DNA of 64,000 nucleotides from Mobilicoccus massiliensis (lineage in GTDB: Bacteria > Actinomycetota > Actinomycetes > Actinomycetales > Dermatophilaceae), in assembly GCF_000826525.2 (NCBI RefSeq), contig NZ_LN651324.1, forward strand, positions 17,865 to 81,864. The letters run 5' to 3'. Positions within the stretch are counted from its first letter, which is position 1, and each line of letters begins with the position of its first letter. Made by a program: the position numbers and the translations under genes. The notes beneath the pieces were generated by a model. The model was not told where the DNA came from, did no database searches, and was given only the letters and a program-made list of their open reading frames with translations. This document shows positions 33,846-42,754 of this stretch, one piece after another.

Positions 33846-33877
33846 CGTTCATCGACAGGCAGATCGGCGACCTGAGG

Positions 33878-35554
33878 TCATGACCGGCGCCAACCGTACT
33901 TTTCCAGTTCGTCGCAAGTGATCTGCTTACGGCCGAAGCCGTCGGGATATCCGACACACGTGGCCTGCGTGCGTGCCCACACCTCGGCGGGCATCGAGTT
34001 GTAGTCGCCACCACCCCAGTCGCTCTGCCCCGTGTAGACGGCGAAGCTCTGGCGCTGCTTCGAGGTCAGGTACGCGTACGACCAGGCGTGACTGAGTTCA
34101 TGCGCGATGACCGCCCGCAAGGTGGGGCCGGAGAGGTCGGAGCGGATCTTGACGTTGCCCTTGACGAACTCCCCGTCATCGAGTGCGATCCACGTCTCGG
34201 TGACACCGAGAGTGTCGACACTGCCGAGGCTCGCCACACAGGAGATCGTGTATCGCGAATCCATGGGCACCGGCGTGAACGAGGCGATGACCGACTCGCA
34301 GGTCTCCGGCGGACGCACCGTGGCCGGCGGGGGCGTGTACGCCGTCGGTGCGGGTGCGGGTGCGGGTGCGGGGGCAGGAGCCGGGGTCGGCTCCGTGGGA
34401 GCCGGTGCGGGAGTGGGAGCCGGGACGACGTAACGAGGCAGGGCGCCCGTCGTCGCGTTCGGCACCTTCGCGGCGACGGCCCCGATGGCGGCCTCCGGCA
34501 CGGCTCCCGGACCGCCGAGGGTGCCGAGGTTGCGAACTCCGAGACTGGTCAGCGTGTTGGCGACGCCCTTGGCGAGCGTGGTCGCGGAGGCCGGGGGAGT
34601 GAGCAGGATCGGGCCGTCGCCGAGCATGCCGCCCGCGACCGCGTCGGCGAACACGCTGCTGCCGGCGAGGTAGGCGACCCGGCTGCCGTTGGGAAACGCC
34701 GCCCGCGCCACGCGGTCGGCGGTGCCGTACCGGTCGGCGCCGGCGAGTCGTTGCGTCGGTCGTCCGGCGGCGGCGTCGGCGAGCGTGGCGTCCGCGATCG
34801 CGCCCGTTCCACCGAGGGCCGTGACCGTCTCAGCGCCGAGGGAGCCGACGAGAGCCTTGATCGCCGTCGGCACCGGGCCACGAGCGGGGACGGGGACGAC
34901 CGGTCCGTCACTGAGCGAACTCCCGACGACGGCATCCGCCGTACCGCCGACCTGCGCGAGGTACACCCGGCGCGCGCCGTCGGGGAACGCGCGGCGGGCG
35001 ATGGCGGCCGCGGTGGCATAGACGTCGTCGCTGCCGAGGCGGGTCGTCGGCCTGCCTTGAGCGGCCGCGGTCAGCACGCCGGAGGCCACCGAACGGGAAC
35101 CACCGAGTGCCACGACGCGGGCGGGGTCGAGACGGCGGATCTCGGCGAGGACTGCTGCCGGAACCGTGCCGGTCGAGGGCACGAGCAGCACGGGACCGTC
35201 GGTGAGCGATGCGCCCGCGAGCGCCTCGTCGAGCCTCGTCCCTCCGACGACATACACGGTCTGTGCGGTGGCAGGCGTATAGGCGCGGCGGCTGATCTGG
35301 ACGGCAGTGGCGTACCGATCGGCCCCCGCGAGACGGGTGGGACCGGCGGTGGCGCGATCGACGATCGGGGCGGTGCGGCCGGCCGCGACGACCGGGGTGT
35401 TGATGTCGGACGTGGTGGTCGTGGTGACGACGACCTTCGCATCGGTCGGAGACGGGGTGAGGGGGGTCGACGCGGAGGCCGACACCGGCGTGGCGAGGGC
35501 GATGCCGGCGACGATCGAGCAGGTGGCGAGGGCAGGCAGGACGCGAAGCGTCAT
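33878..35554 (-). CDS. Secreted CWB2 protein with C-terminal HExxH module
   Basis: A 558-residue exported protein. The ATG at 35554 gives a signal peptide (MTLRVLPALATCSIVAGIAL..., cleaved near SASA/ST). Three CWB2 repeats occupy ~70-370 (PTRLAGADRYATA; TRLGSDDVYATA; QRLAGADRYGTA). A Pro/Ala/Thr linker (~375-408, PAPA repeats) leads to a C-terminal domain ~410-558 containing VIAHELSHAWSY (HExxH) and SMPAEVWAR with the extra Glu, plus four cysteines. This domain is shared with 31848-32759. The architecture suggests a wall-bound zinc peptidase: CWB2 repeats anchor, HExxH domain acts. Activity is inferred from the motif only. Confidence 0.85.
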   Translation of the reverse strand: MTLRVLPALATCSIVAGIALATPVSASASTPLTPSPTDAKVVVTTTTTSDINTPVVAAGRTAPIVDRATAGPTRLAGADRYATAVQISRRAYTPATAQTVYVVGGTRLDEALAGASLTDGPVLLVPSTGTVPAAVLAEIRRLDPARVVALGGSRSVASGVLTAAAQGRPTTRLGSDDVYATAAAIARRAFPDGARRVYLAQVGGTADAVVGSSLSDGPVVPVPARGPVPTAIKALVGSLGAETVTALGGTGAIADATLADAAAGRPTQRLAGADRYGTADRVARAAFPNGSRVAYLAGSSVFADAVAGGMLGDGPILLTPPASATTLAKGVANTLTSLGVRNLGTLGGPGAVPEAAIGAVAAKVPNATTGALPRYVVPAPTPAPAPTEPTPAPAPAPAPAPAPTAYTPPPATVRPPETCESVIASFTPVPMDSRYTISCVASLGSVDTLGVTETWIALDDGEFVKGNVKIRSDLSGPTLRAVIAHELSHAWSYAYLTSKQRQSFAVYTGQSDWGGGDYNSMPAEVWARTQATCVGYPDGFGRKQITCDELEKYGWRRS

Positions 35555-35713
35555 GGGGCAGGCTCTCTTCCATGAGAGGGCAGGTGGCAGATCCTCGTCC
35601 TGAGGACCCCTCCCCATCGGCGGCCGAGACGCCCGCCTTACTGCGTGCCTGCGCGGCGTCGGTGGCACGACCGGGCGACGCGACCGTGCCGCGCGGCCGA
35701 TTCGGGTGCGTCG

Positions 35714-37573
35714 CTAAGACGCCCGGTTGCCGGCGACCCTCGGCCGAAGGAGCTTGACGTCGTATCCAAGATGGTGGCGGAACGTCGCGACGACCTCGTA
35801 GTCGTCCTCGGTTCGTCCGAGTGCCAGCAGAAGCTCGGGGATCCGTCGGCGTGACTGCGGCGCGTCGAGCACCCAGGCCCGGTCGAGTACGCCGGGATCC
35901 TCGGCCTCGTGCGTTCGGACGGCCTCGAGCGCGGCCGCCGTGCTCCCGGGATACCCGCCGAGCAGCCACGAACTGCCGACGGGGCGGCCGCCGAGCTGAC
36001 GGATGTAGCCCGGCGAGGCGCCGGTGACGTCGAGGATCGGGACGCCGTCGAGGTCGTGCTCGCGCGCGAGGCCCGCGAGGCGGCGAGAGGTGTCGGCGTC
36101 CTCGGCCGTGAGCCGCAGCTCGGCGCCCTCGGGGGAGACGACCGCCGGCCCGGTCGCCTCTGCGTCCGACCACCCGCGCATCGGTGATGCATAGCGGTAG
36201 GAGTAACCGAGGCTCGTGATCGTGACGACCAGCAGCAACAGTGCGACCCCGGTGGCGAACGCGCGCTGGATCGCCGGACGCGCGGAGAGGACGACGACAC
36301 CCGCGGCCACCCAGAACACCGCCGCTCGCGACTGCGCGATCCAGTAGTTGCCGTTCGTGCCGACGACGTAGGCCAGCGGAAGCACCGCCAGCGCGAGGAC
36401 GACGATGACCTCGTCGACGTGTCGTCCGGACGGGTGAAGACGCGTGTTCGAGCGCGTGAGGGGCCCGACAACGACGGCGAGTGCGGGGATCCACCACCAC
36501 GCCAACATCGCGACGGGGGAGGTGGATTCACCCGACGCGTCCATCACGGTGAGGGCTGCCGCCGCGATCGCGAGGAACGCCGACGCGCCCGCGAGGATGC
36601 CGAGCCAACGCCGCCCGTCGACGGCTGCCGCCAGCATGAGACAGATCGCGGACACTGCCGTCATGATCGGAGGGTCGACGAGACCGCCGATGACGAACGG
36701 GTCGAGGCGGACGAGGTCCTCGTGCCCCTGCAACAGAGACACGCTGCGAGCACCCGCGGTGTAGAAGTCGACGAACCACCGTGGGCCGTGACCGACGAGA
36801 GCCATGAGGGCGACGAGCGCGGCGCCGCCTCCGACCGAGATGCCGCCGACGACGTGGGCGATGAACCGCGCCCGGTGTGTCGACGTCGCGATGAGCGCGA
36901 CGGCGGCGAGGACCGTCAGCGCTGCGATCGCTGCTCCGGTCGTCGCCTTGCCCGCGAAGGCCACGACGCCCCCGACTCCGAGAAGCACCGGGCCGAGCCA
37001 CGTCTGACGGAGTGTGATGGTGGGACTGCCCGTCCGAGCGGGGGCGTCTGGAGGCGCGTCGAGGCGGCGGGTGGAGTCAGCGGCAAGCAGCAGCCCCGTC
37101 GCCCAGAGGCATCCGCCCCAGAACGCGAGTGTGTTGTAGCTCGGGGTGAGAGGGAAGTAGAGCAGCGGCCCGAGCCCGAATCCCGCGGTGACGATCGTGA
37201 CGAGCAGCACCGATGCGCGTGTCGGCTCGGCGCCGTGACGGCGCGTTGCGGTGCGTGCGGCGGTGAACCCCAGCACGCCCGCGAGAAGCACGGAGATCGC
37301 GGCCCCCACCAACCGGAGTCCGACGATGCTCCCACCGAGCGCCACGAACAGCGGATGGAGCAGGTATCCGAAGAGGAAGACCGTCGACCGGCTGTCCTCC
37401 GGATGGGCGAGAAGCAGCAGGTATTGGCCCTCGTCGGTGCGATCGAGCCCCCAACCGAGACGCGTCACGTGGAGTACCGCAGCGAGGATGACCAGGCCTG
37501 CAGCGGCCCAGAACCACGCGCCTCCCCGCGCGTGCGGCCGACGACCCGGCACCCCCACCGCACCTGACTCCAC
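35714..37573 (-). CDS. Polytopic membrane protein, GT-C-like
   Basis: A 619-residue protein with about eleven to twelve transmembrane helices and a soluble C-terminal domain (~480-619). The first loop holds GLDRTDEGQYLLL, acidic residues in a position reminiscent of GT-C glycosyltransferases (GT39/GT83-like). The GTG at 37573 is chosen because GGGAGGG precedes it by five bases; an upstream in-frame GTG at 37636 lacks one. Family assignment is by topology and loop, not strong motif identity. It could add a sugar from a polyprenyl carrier. It is monocistronic between the CWB2-protease gene and a family A hairpin. Confidence 0.62.
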   Translation of the reverse strand: MESGAVGVPGRRPHARGGAWFWAAAGLVILAAVLHVTRLGWGLDRTDEGQYLLLLAHPEDSRSTVFLFGYLLHPLFVALGGSIVGLRLVGAAISVLLAGVLGFTAARTATRRHGAEPTRASVLLVTIVTAGFGLGPLLYFPLTPSYNTLAFWGGCLWATGLLLAADSTRRLDAPPDAPARTGSPTITLRQTWLGPVLLGVGGVVAFAGKATTGAAIAALTVLAAVALIATSTHRARFIAHVVGGISVGGGAALVALMALVGHGPRWFVDFYTAGARSVSLLQGHEDLVRLDPFVIGGLVDPPIMTAVSAICLMLAAAVDGRRWLGILAGASAFLAIAAAALTVMDASGESTSPVAMLAWWWIPALAVVVGPLTRSNTRLHPSGRHVDEVIVVLALAVLPLAYVVGTNGNYWIAQSRAAVFWVAAGVVVLSARPAIQRAFATGVALLLLVVTITSLGYSYRYASPMRGWSDAEATGPAVVSPEGAELRLTAEDADTSRRLAGLAREHDLDGVPILDVTGASPGYIRQLGGRPVGSSWLLGGYPGSTAAALEAVRTHEAEDPGVLDRAWVLDAPQSRRRIPELLLALGRTEDDYEVVATFRHHLGYDVKLLRPRVAGNRAS

Positions 37574-37649
37574 GAACGCCCTCCCGACACCGGCCACCCG
37601 TGTCAGTGTCCCAGGACGCCCCGTATGCCCCGGCACGCCACCCCGAGCA

Positions 37650-37738
37650 CCCCGCTCGAACAGGCACTTTCACCCGAACACCCGCTCGGACAGGCTCTTT
37701 CACCCCATCTTGCGCGGTGAAAGAGCCTGTCCGAGCGC
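37650..37738. repeat. Family A hairpin cluster A4 (perfect 21-bp stem)
   Basis: One family A motif at 37653-37673 precedes a perfect inverted repeat: 37684-37704 pairs with 37716-37736 (21 bp, 11-nt loop; arms GCTCGGACAGGCTCTTTCACC). It lies about 70 bp beyond the stop of the aldo-keto reductase gene on the minus strand and may terminate it. Confidence 0.93.
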
Positions 37739-37805
37739 TGACTGCATGTCGGTGTCACACGGGCAGCACGTCGGCTTCACGCCGGTGCGGCATCGCGTGG
37801 TCGAG

Positions 37806-38636
37806 TCACATCTCCTCGTGCGTGTTCGGGTCGCCGCCGAAGAGGCGGCCGTCGGGCTTGCCGAGGCCGGTGATCGCCTCGACCTCGGCGTCGGTGAGCT
37901 CGAAGCCGAAGACGTCGAGGTTGGTGCGCTGGCGCTCCGGGTTGGCCGACTTGGGCAGCGGCAGCGACCCGATCTGGAGCTGCCAACGGAGGATGACCTG
38001 CGCCGGCGTGACTCCGTGCGCCTTGGCGGCGTCGGCGACCGGGGCCTCGTCGTAGGCGGCGTCGCGCTTGCCGAGCGGACTCCACGACGAGGTCTGGATG
38101 CCGAGCCGCGCGTGCACGGCGCGCATGTCGACCTGCGGGAACCGGGGGTGCAACTCGATCTGGTTGACCGCGGGGATGACGCCGGTGGCGTCGATGATCT
38201 CCTGCAGGAGGGGCTCGGTGAAGTTGCTCACGCCGATCGAGCGGACGAGCCCCTGCTCGCGCGCCTCGACGAGTCCCTCCCACGTGCGCACGTACTTGCC
38301 CTGGCTCGGGTTGGGCCAGTGGATGAGAACGAGGTCGAGACGGTCGAGGCCCATGACCTCGAGCGAGGCCTCGATCGAGGCGATCGCCTTGCCCCGGCCG
38401 TGGTCACGACCGGGCACCTTGGTCGCGATCTGCACCTCGTCACGGGGGAGTCCGCTGCGGCGCAGGGCCTCGCCGACCTCGTACTCGTTGCGGTAGTTCA
38501 CGGCCGAGTCCAGCAGGCGGTACCCGACCTCGAGTGCGCTGGTCATCGCGGCGATCCCGTTCTCACCGCGCAGGGGGTAGGTGCCGAAGCCGATCTTGGG
38601 CAGCGTGGTTCCGTCGTTCAGCTCGTAGGTCTCCAT
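37806..38636 (-). CDS. Aldo-keto reductase (2,5-diketogluconate reductase-like)
   Basis: A 276-residue NADPH-dependent oxidoreductase with a TIM-barrel fold. The catalytic tetrad is visible: Asp and Tyr in RLLDSAVNYRNE, Lys in IATKVPG, His in LVLIHWPNP. The cofactor end SSWSPLGK and LPKSANPERQRTNL is conserved. Length is typical. It probably reduces an aldehyde or ketone; the exact substrate is not readable. It is alone on the minus strand, with the GT-A-like gene starting 100 bp further on. Confidence 0.92.
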   Translation of the reverse strand: METYELNDGTTLPKIGFGTYPLRGENGIAAMTSALEVGYRLLDSAVNYRNEYEVGEALRRSGLPRDEVQIATKVPGRDHGRGKAIASIEASLEVMGLDRLDLVLIHWPNPSQGKYVRTWEGLVEAREQGLVRSIGVSNFTEPLLQEIIDATGVIPAVNQIELHPRFPQVDMRAVHARLGIQTSSWSPLGKRDAAYDEAPVADAAKAHGVTPAQVILRWQLQIGSLPLPKSANPERQRTNLDVFGFELTDAEVEAITGLGKPDGRLFGGDPNTHEEM

Positions 38637-38739
38637 CGCCCCACGCTATCGCCGGGTCTGCGAGGGCACGACCGGACCCGCGTCGGTGGGCTCGACGTGG
38701 GCCGGTGGCAGCGGAGACGACGTCTGCGACAGCGGAGAC

Positions 38740-39654
38740 TCAGGCCGCCGCGACCGGCATGAACCCGCGTTCGACCGCCCAGGTGCGGGCGTCGTCCGCG
38801 AGGGCGTCCCAATCCTGGCCGGGGTTCATCACGCCCAGCTCGACGTGGCAGCCGAGGTTGGGGGTCGCGGCGTAGAGCAGGTGCGGGTCGTCGGCGTTGC
38901 GGCCGGCGCGCATCGACAACGCGACCCGGAACGGCACGAGGAACACGGCACGAGCGACTCCACGTGCGCTGGGCACGAAGTCGCCGCGAGGGCCGAAGAA
39001 GAACTCCTTGCCGTGGTACGGGTGCTGCCCCTGATAGAGCACGCACGTCTCGTGGTCGAGGTAGCGGTTGCGGAACGGCACCATCGCCTGCCGGAAGATC
39101 GGGTAGTCGGCGCGCAGGGCGCCGAGCCGGGCCCCGAACGTGCTCGCGGTGCTGATGACCGGCGTCCACGTGAATCCGTCGGCCTCGATGCGCGGACGCT
39201 CCGGCCAGCCTTGCGGGTACTGGTAACCGTCGGGGTACTCGCGTTCATTGGCGAGGCCGGGGGTGGCACCGTACAGCGCGACGTAGGAGATCGCCGGTTG
39301 CTTCTCGGCGGCGACGAGGGCCTCGACCGCGTCGGGAGTGTGGAGGTAGTCGTCCTCGCAGAAGTACACGATGTCGTCGTCCGGCCAGTCGCTCTCGATG
39401 GCGAGCCGCAGGCCGGTGACGTAGCTGCGACGCATCCCCACCGGGCCTCCGGCGATCGTCATGACCTCGCCGAACTGCTCGAACAGGCGCATCCGGTCCT
39501 CAGGAACCGGCCCGTCGTTCAGCCACGTGACGCGCAGGTCGGCGTTCTCGGCCGCGCGCGCGAACGACGCCGCGCACAGCAGTTTGCTGAACCACGCCGG
39601 ACGGGACTTGAGATTCTCGCCCCCGTACGAGCGGTAGATCAGGTGGACCGTCAT
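38740..39654 (-). CDS. GT-A-like glycosyltransferase
   Basis: A 304-residue protein that looks like a GT-A enzyme. Residues ~35-110 form a nucleotide-sugar binding region ending in YFCEDDYLHTPDA, an EDD acidic motif in the DxD position for metal-bound donor sugars. A His-containing C-terminal half (DHETCVLYQGQHPYHGKEF) follows. No signal peptide is visible, so it is cytoplasmic. A small membrane protein gene starts 18 bp upstream, and the two are probably co-transcribed. Similar proteins are scattered in polysaccharide clusters; the sugar is unknown. Confidence 0.7.
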   Translation of the reverse strand: MTVHLIYRSYGGENLKSRPAWFSKLLCAASFARAAENADLRVTWLNDGPVPEDRMRLFEQFGEVMTIAGGPVGMRRSYVTGLRLAIESDWPDDDIVYFCEDDYLHTPDAVEALVAAEKQPAISYVALYGATPGLANEREYPDGYQYPQGWPERPRIEADGFTWTPVISTASTFGARLGALRADYPIFRQAMVPFRNRYLDHETCVLYQGQHPYHGKEFFFGPRGDFVPSARGVARAVFLVPFRVALSMRAGRNADDPHLLYAATPNLGCHVELGVMNPGQDWDALADDARTWAVERGFMPVAAA

Positions 39655-39672
39655 GTGTGCTCCCCAATGACG

Positions 39673-40089
39673 TTACAGATGGCCCCCGCCACCGAGTCTC
39701 TTGACCGACTCCACGGCAACTACTATCACGGCCGCCTGTATGAGCACCGACATCCCGGTAACGATCAGAATCACGGGGTGGGCAGCGGCCTGACCGGAGC
39801 CGAAAACCGGTTCGAGCGCCCGCGCCGCGAGCACCACTGCGACCCCGACGAGGAGGCAGTTCGCGGTCACCGCGAGGCCTCGCCGGCGCACCCACGACCG
39901 ATTCTCCAGCGTCACCGCCGTGGACGCGAATGTGACGGAGGTCGCTACGGCTCCCAACGCGCCGACCATCTCGCCGCCGAACAGCAGGCTCGCGGCCCCG
40001 ACCGCTCCGAATCCCGCACCGACGACCAGTACGACGACCCAGGTGCGCGTCTCGAGGGGGAAGAGGGTTCGCGACGCTGCCACGCTCAC
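39673..40089 (-). CDS. Small four-helix membrane protein
   Basis: A 138-residue protein with four hydrophobic segments (VVVLVVGAGFGAVGAASLLFG; MVGALGAVATSVTFAS; LAVTANCLLVGVAVVLAARAL; HPVILIVTGMSVLIQAAVIVV). The GTG at 40089 is preferred because GAGGAG lies eight bases upstream; a longer frame exists but starts in an unlikely Arg/Ser-rich stretch. I do not recognise a family. It is 18 bp upstream of the GT-A-like gene and probably in one transcript with it. Confidence 0.55.
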   Translation of the reverse strand: MSVAASRTLFPLETRTWVVVLVVGAGFGAVGAASLLFGGEMVGALGAVATSVTFASTAVTLENRSWVRRRGLAVTANCLLVGVAVVLAARALEPVFGSGQAAAHPVILIVTGMSVLIQAAVIVVAVESVKRLGGGGHL

Positions 40090-40433
40090 CTGCCGATCTC
40101 CTCGAAGTCGCGCCCTCGCAGGCGACGGCCGTTCCGGCGCTGCGGGATTCCTGCGGAATCGATCTCCCATCGGCCGTTCGACGCGGTAGTTGACGTGCCC
40201 GACAAGCCTGTGGAAAAACTTTGCGATTCGAGGAGAAACGGAAGACGAACAGGCCTCTGACCTGCGGACGTGCGACCTGAACGCGCTTCGGACGGGCGCC
40301 ACGAAGGTGCTCTTTCCTCGTTTCGACGGCGTCGCCCGCGAAGGTGTGCGGGCGCTGCGACCGGGCGAGTGCGAAGGCGTCTGCCGGGGCTCGATCACCG
40401 TCACCGGCGCCCGCCGAGGGCTAGTCTTCGGCC
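40090..40433. other. Divergent promoter region
   Basis: About 340 bp separate the small membrane protein gene from the divergent acyl-CoA dehydrogenase gene. No gene is convincing here; it should hold both promoters, but I see no clear -35/-10 pair or operator. Confidence 0.4.
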
Positions 40434-41597
40434 ATGACCGGCAACCGTGATTTCGACCTGTTCAAGACCACCGACGACCACGAAGAGCTGCGCGCCGCGA
40501 TCCGGGCTATCAGCGAGCACCAGATCGCGCCCCACGCGGCCAAGGTCGATCACGACAAGGTCTTTCCGCAGGAGGCACTCGACGCGCTCGTCGCCTCCGA
40601 CTTCCACGCCCCGCACGTGCCCGAGGAATACGGCGGCATGGGCGCCGACGCTCTCGCCACGTGCATCGTCATCGAAGAGGTCGCCCGCGCCTGCGCGAGC
40701 AGCAGCCTCATCCCCGCCGTGAACAAGCTCGGCTCGATGCCGGTGATCCTCGGCGGCGACGAGGAGATCAAGAAGAAGTACCTGGCCCCGCTCGCCAAGG
40801 GCGACGTGATGTTCAGCTACGGACTCTCCGAGCGTGAGGCCGGCTCCGACACCGCCTCGATGAAGACCCGTGCCACCCGTGACGGCGACGACTGGATCCT
40901 CAACGGACAGAAGTCGTGGATCACGAATGCCGGTGTCTCGGAGTACTACACGGTTCTCGCCGTCACCGACCCCGAGGGGCCGCGCGGGCGCAACATCAGC
41001 GCGTTCGTCGTCGAGAAGTCCGACGAGGGGTTCACCTACGGCGAGCCCGAACGCAAGCTCGGCATCAAGGGCAGCCCCACCCGCGAGCTGTTCTTCGACA
41101 ACTGCCGCATCCCCGGCGACCGCATGATCGGCCCCGAGGGCACCGGCCTCAAGCTCGCGCTGCGCACGCTCGACCACACCCGCGTGACCATCGGCGCGCA
41201 GGCCGTCGGTATCGCGCAGGGCGCCCTCGACTACGCGATCGGCTACGTCAAGGAGCGCAAGCAGTTCGGCAAGGCCATCGCCGACTTCCAGGCCATCCAG
41301 TTCATGCTCGCCGACATGGCGATGGAGCTCGAGGCCGCCCGCCAGATGGTCTACGTCGCCGCGAGCAAGTCCGAGCGCGACGACCCCGATCTCGGCTTCT
41401 TCGGTGCCGCCGCCAAGTGCTTCGCCGGCGACGTGGCGATGAAGGTCACCACCGACGCCGTCCAGCTCCTCGGTGGCGCCGGCTACGTCGAGGACCACCC
41501 CGTCGAGCGCATGATGCGCGACGCCAAGATCACCCAGATCTACGAAGGCACCAACCAGATCCAGCGCCTCGTCATGGGCCGCATGCTCGTGAAGTGA
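40434..41597 (+). CDS. Acyl-CoA dehydrogenase
   Basis: A 387-residue FAD enzyme that oxidises acyl-CoA to the 2,3-enoyl-CoA. All hallmarks are present: the N-terminal helical domain, FSYGLSEREAGSDTASM and SWITNAGVSEYYTV for FAD, RTLDHTRVTIGAQAVGIAQGALDYA, and the catalytic glutamate in QIYEGTNQIQRLV. Length is typical of short/branched-chain members. No beta-oxidation partners are adjacent. No strong ribosome site precedes the ATG, so it may be leaderless. The family B hairpin begins 18 bp beyond its stop and separates it from the convergent reductase operon. Confidence 0.95.
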   Translation: MTGNRDFDLFKTTDDHEELRAAIRAISEHQIAPHAAKVDHDKVFPQEALDALVASDFHAPHVPEEYGGMGADALATCIVIEEVARACASSSLIPAVNKLGSMPVILGGDEEIKKKYLAPLAKGDVMFSYGLSEREAGSDTASMKTRATRDGDDWILNGQKSWITNAGVSEYYTVLAVTDPEGPRGRNISAFVVEKSDEGFTYGEPERKLGIKGSPTRELFFDNCRIPGDRMIGPEGTGLKLALRTLDHTRVTIGAQAVGIAQGALDYAIGYVKERKQFGKAIADFQAIQFMLADMAMELEAARQMVYVAASKSERDDPDLGFFGAAAKCFAGDVAMKVTTDAVQLLGGAGYVEDHPVERMMRDAKITQIYEGTNQIQRLVMGRMLVK

Positions 41598-41614
41598 CCC
41601 GTCGGCTCCGGTAG

Positions 41615-41701
41615 CGCCGAGACAGCCGCCGATTCCGGCCCTCTTCGTCCCGACCCGTGTACGCGGGGTGGTCGAGGCCGGAATCGGCGGCTGTCTCGGC
41701 G
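41615..41701. repeat. Family B inverted repeat (perfect 26-bp arms), bidirectional terminator
   Basis: Arms 41615-41640 and 41676-41701 are perfect reverse complements over 26 bp (starting CGCCGAGACAGCCGCC), with a 35-nt loop. It lies exactly between the convergent stops of the acyl-CoA dehydrogenase (41597) and the ferredoxin gene (41726), so it probably ends both transcripts. Similar arms occur near 22.0, 26.6 and 49.4 kb. Confidence 0.93.
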
Positions 41702-41725
41702 TTCTGGGTGTGTGGCCGGGCGCAC

Positions 41726-42754
41726 CTACGCTCGCGCTCCGGCGATCTCCGCCGGCAGGATCGAGCCGAACGGATTGGCACGCCGATACGCGCACACCTC
41801 ACAGAGGTCGGCTCCACGATCCGGGGTGTGCGCGCCACAGCGTGCGCAGACGCGGGTCTCGACGACGGCCAGCGGCAGGACCTGCGGTCGCAACTGCTCG
41901 CTCCAGCGGGCGCGACGGCGGACGGACAGTGCCTCTGCGGGACACGACTCGAGGCAGGCACCGCATCCGGAACAGGCGTCGACGCGTTGCTCGAGCACGC
42001 CGGCACCGGTTTCGATCCGCATCGTCAACGCCGCCTCGGGGCACGTCCGTACACAGACCGCGCAGGCCGTGCAGCGGGAGGCGCGCAAGAGCAGGCCGGG
42101 GCCTGCGGTTGCCGCGGCGATCGCAGGATCAGGGCCGGCTCCAGGGCCCGGCGTGTGGGCGTCACGCTCCATGAGCACGGACGCGTCACGCTCCATGAGC
42201 ACGGACAACGCCGCGAGGAGGTCGGCGTGGTCGGTCCCACCGTCCTCGGCGATCTCCGCCTCCGTTGCGTGGGGCGGCAACGCGGTGGTCGTTCTGCCGG
42301 GATCGTGGGCCCCCAGCATCGTGCGCCGAGGCAGGGGCATCGACGCGCCGTTCATGACAACCGGCGCGCTCGCCGGTAGGGAGCCCCCGTCGCTCGGCGG
42401 TGGCTCGACGACCGCGGAAAGGCGCGGGCTCGTGACGCGTCCGGGCCCTCCAGCGGGAGTGAACAGGGCGGTCAGATCGGCGAATCGATCGAGCGCGGCG
42501 TCACGTCGCTCGCATCCGTCGAGCAGGAGGACGACGTCGAGGGCGCCGTCCACGAGGAGGCCGACCACCTCTGAGCGGGGCACCGTCGCGAGGCAGCCGG
42601 GCACTCGCACGACCAGCGACCGGACGCTCGCCTCCGACTCCGGACGCGGCGACCGGGGATCCGGGTGTTCGGCGCAGGCGAGCGCGAGACGGACCGGAGC
42701 GGCCTGCGCGCGGGTCCAGGCGCGGACGGCGCCCAGGTCGGGAGGCGTGCTCAT
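41726..42754 (-). CDS. Ferredoxin-type 4Fe-4S protein, last gene of reductase operon
   Basis: A 342-residue protein. Two 4Fe-4S motifs lie near residues 222-234 (CTACAVCVRTCP) and 255-267 (CSGCGACLESCP). A zinc-ribbon-like CxxC...CxxC pair follows (CARCGAHTP, CEVCAYRR). The N-terminal ~200 residues resemble nothing I know but contain LLLDGCERRDAALDRF. The segment SVLMERDA is repeated twice because of a 24-bp tandem duplication (42161-42206). Start overlaps the chaperone gene stop (ATGA). Such accessory ferredoxins may pass electrons or help assembly in the reductase complex; this is inferred from context. Confidence 0.8.
   Translation of the reverse strand: MSTPPDLGAVRAWTRAQAAPVRLALACAEHPDPRSPRPESEASVRSLVVRVPGCLATVPRSEVVGLLVDGALDVVLLLDGCERRDAALDRFADLTALFTPAGGPGRVTSPRLSAVVEPPPSDGGSLPASAPVVMNGASMPLPRRTMLGAHDPGRTTTALPPHATEAEIAEDGGTDHADLLAALSVLMERDASVLMERDAHTPGPGAGPDPAIAAATAGPGLLLRASRCTACAVCVRTCPEAALTMRIETGAGVLEQRVDACSGCGACLESCPAEALSVRRRARWSEQLRPQVLPLAVVETRVCARCGAHTPDRGADLCEVCAYRRANPFGSILPAEIAGARA
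42161..42206. repeat. 24-bp tandem duplication in the ferredoxin gene
   Basis: The 22-bp block beginning GTCACGCTCCATGAGC recurs with a 24-bp period (42161 and 42185). It adds eight residues in frame (SVLMERDA twice), upstream of the iron-sulfur motifs. Confidence 0.9.

Noticed and set aside
34348..34602. Plus-strand reading through the Pro/Ala linker of the CWB2-protease gene
   Set aside because: A shadow of the PAPA-repeat linker, with no start signal or homologous family.
39673..40404. A longer start (40404) for the small membrane protein
   Set aside because: The extra N-terminus is Arg/Ser-rich with no domain. The GTG at 40089 has a GAGGAG site at the right distance.
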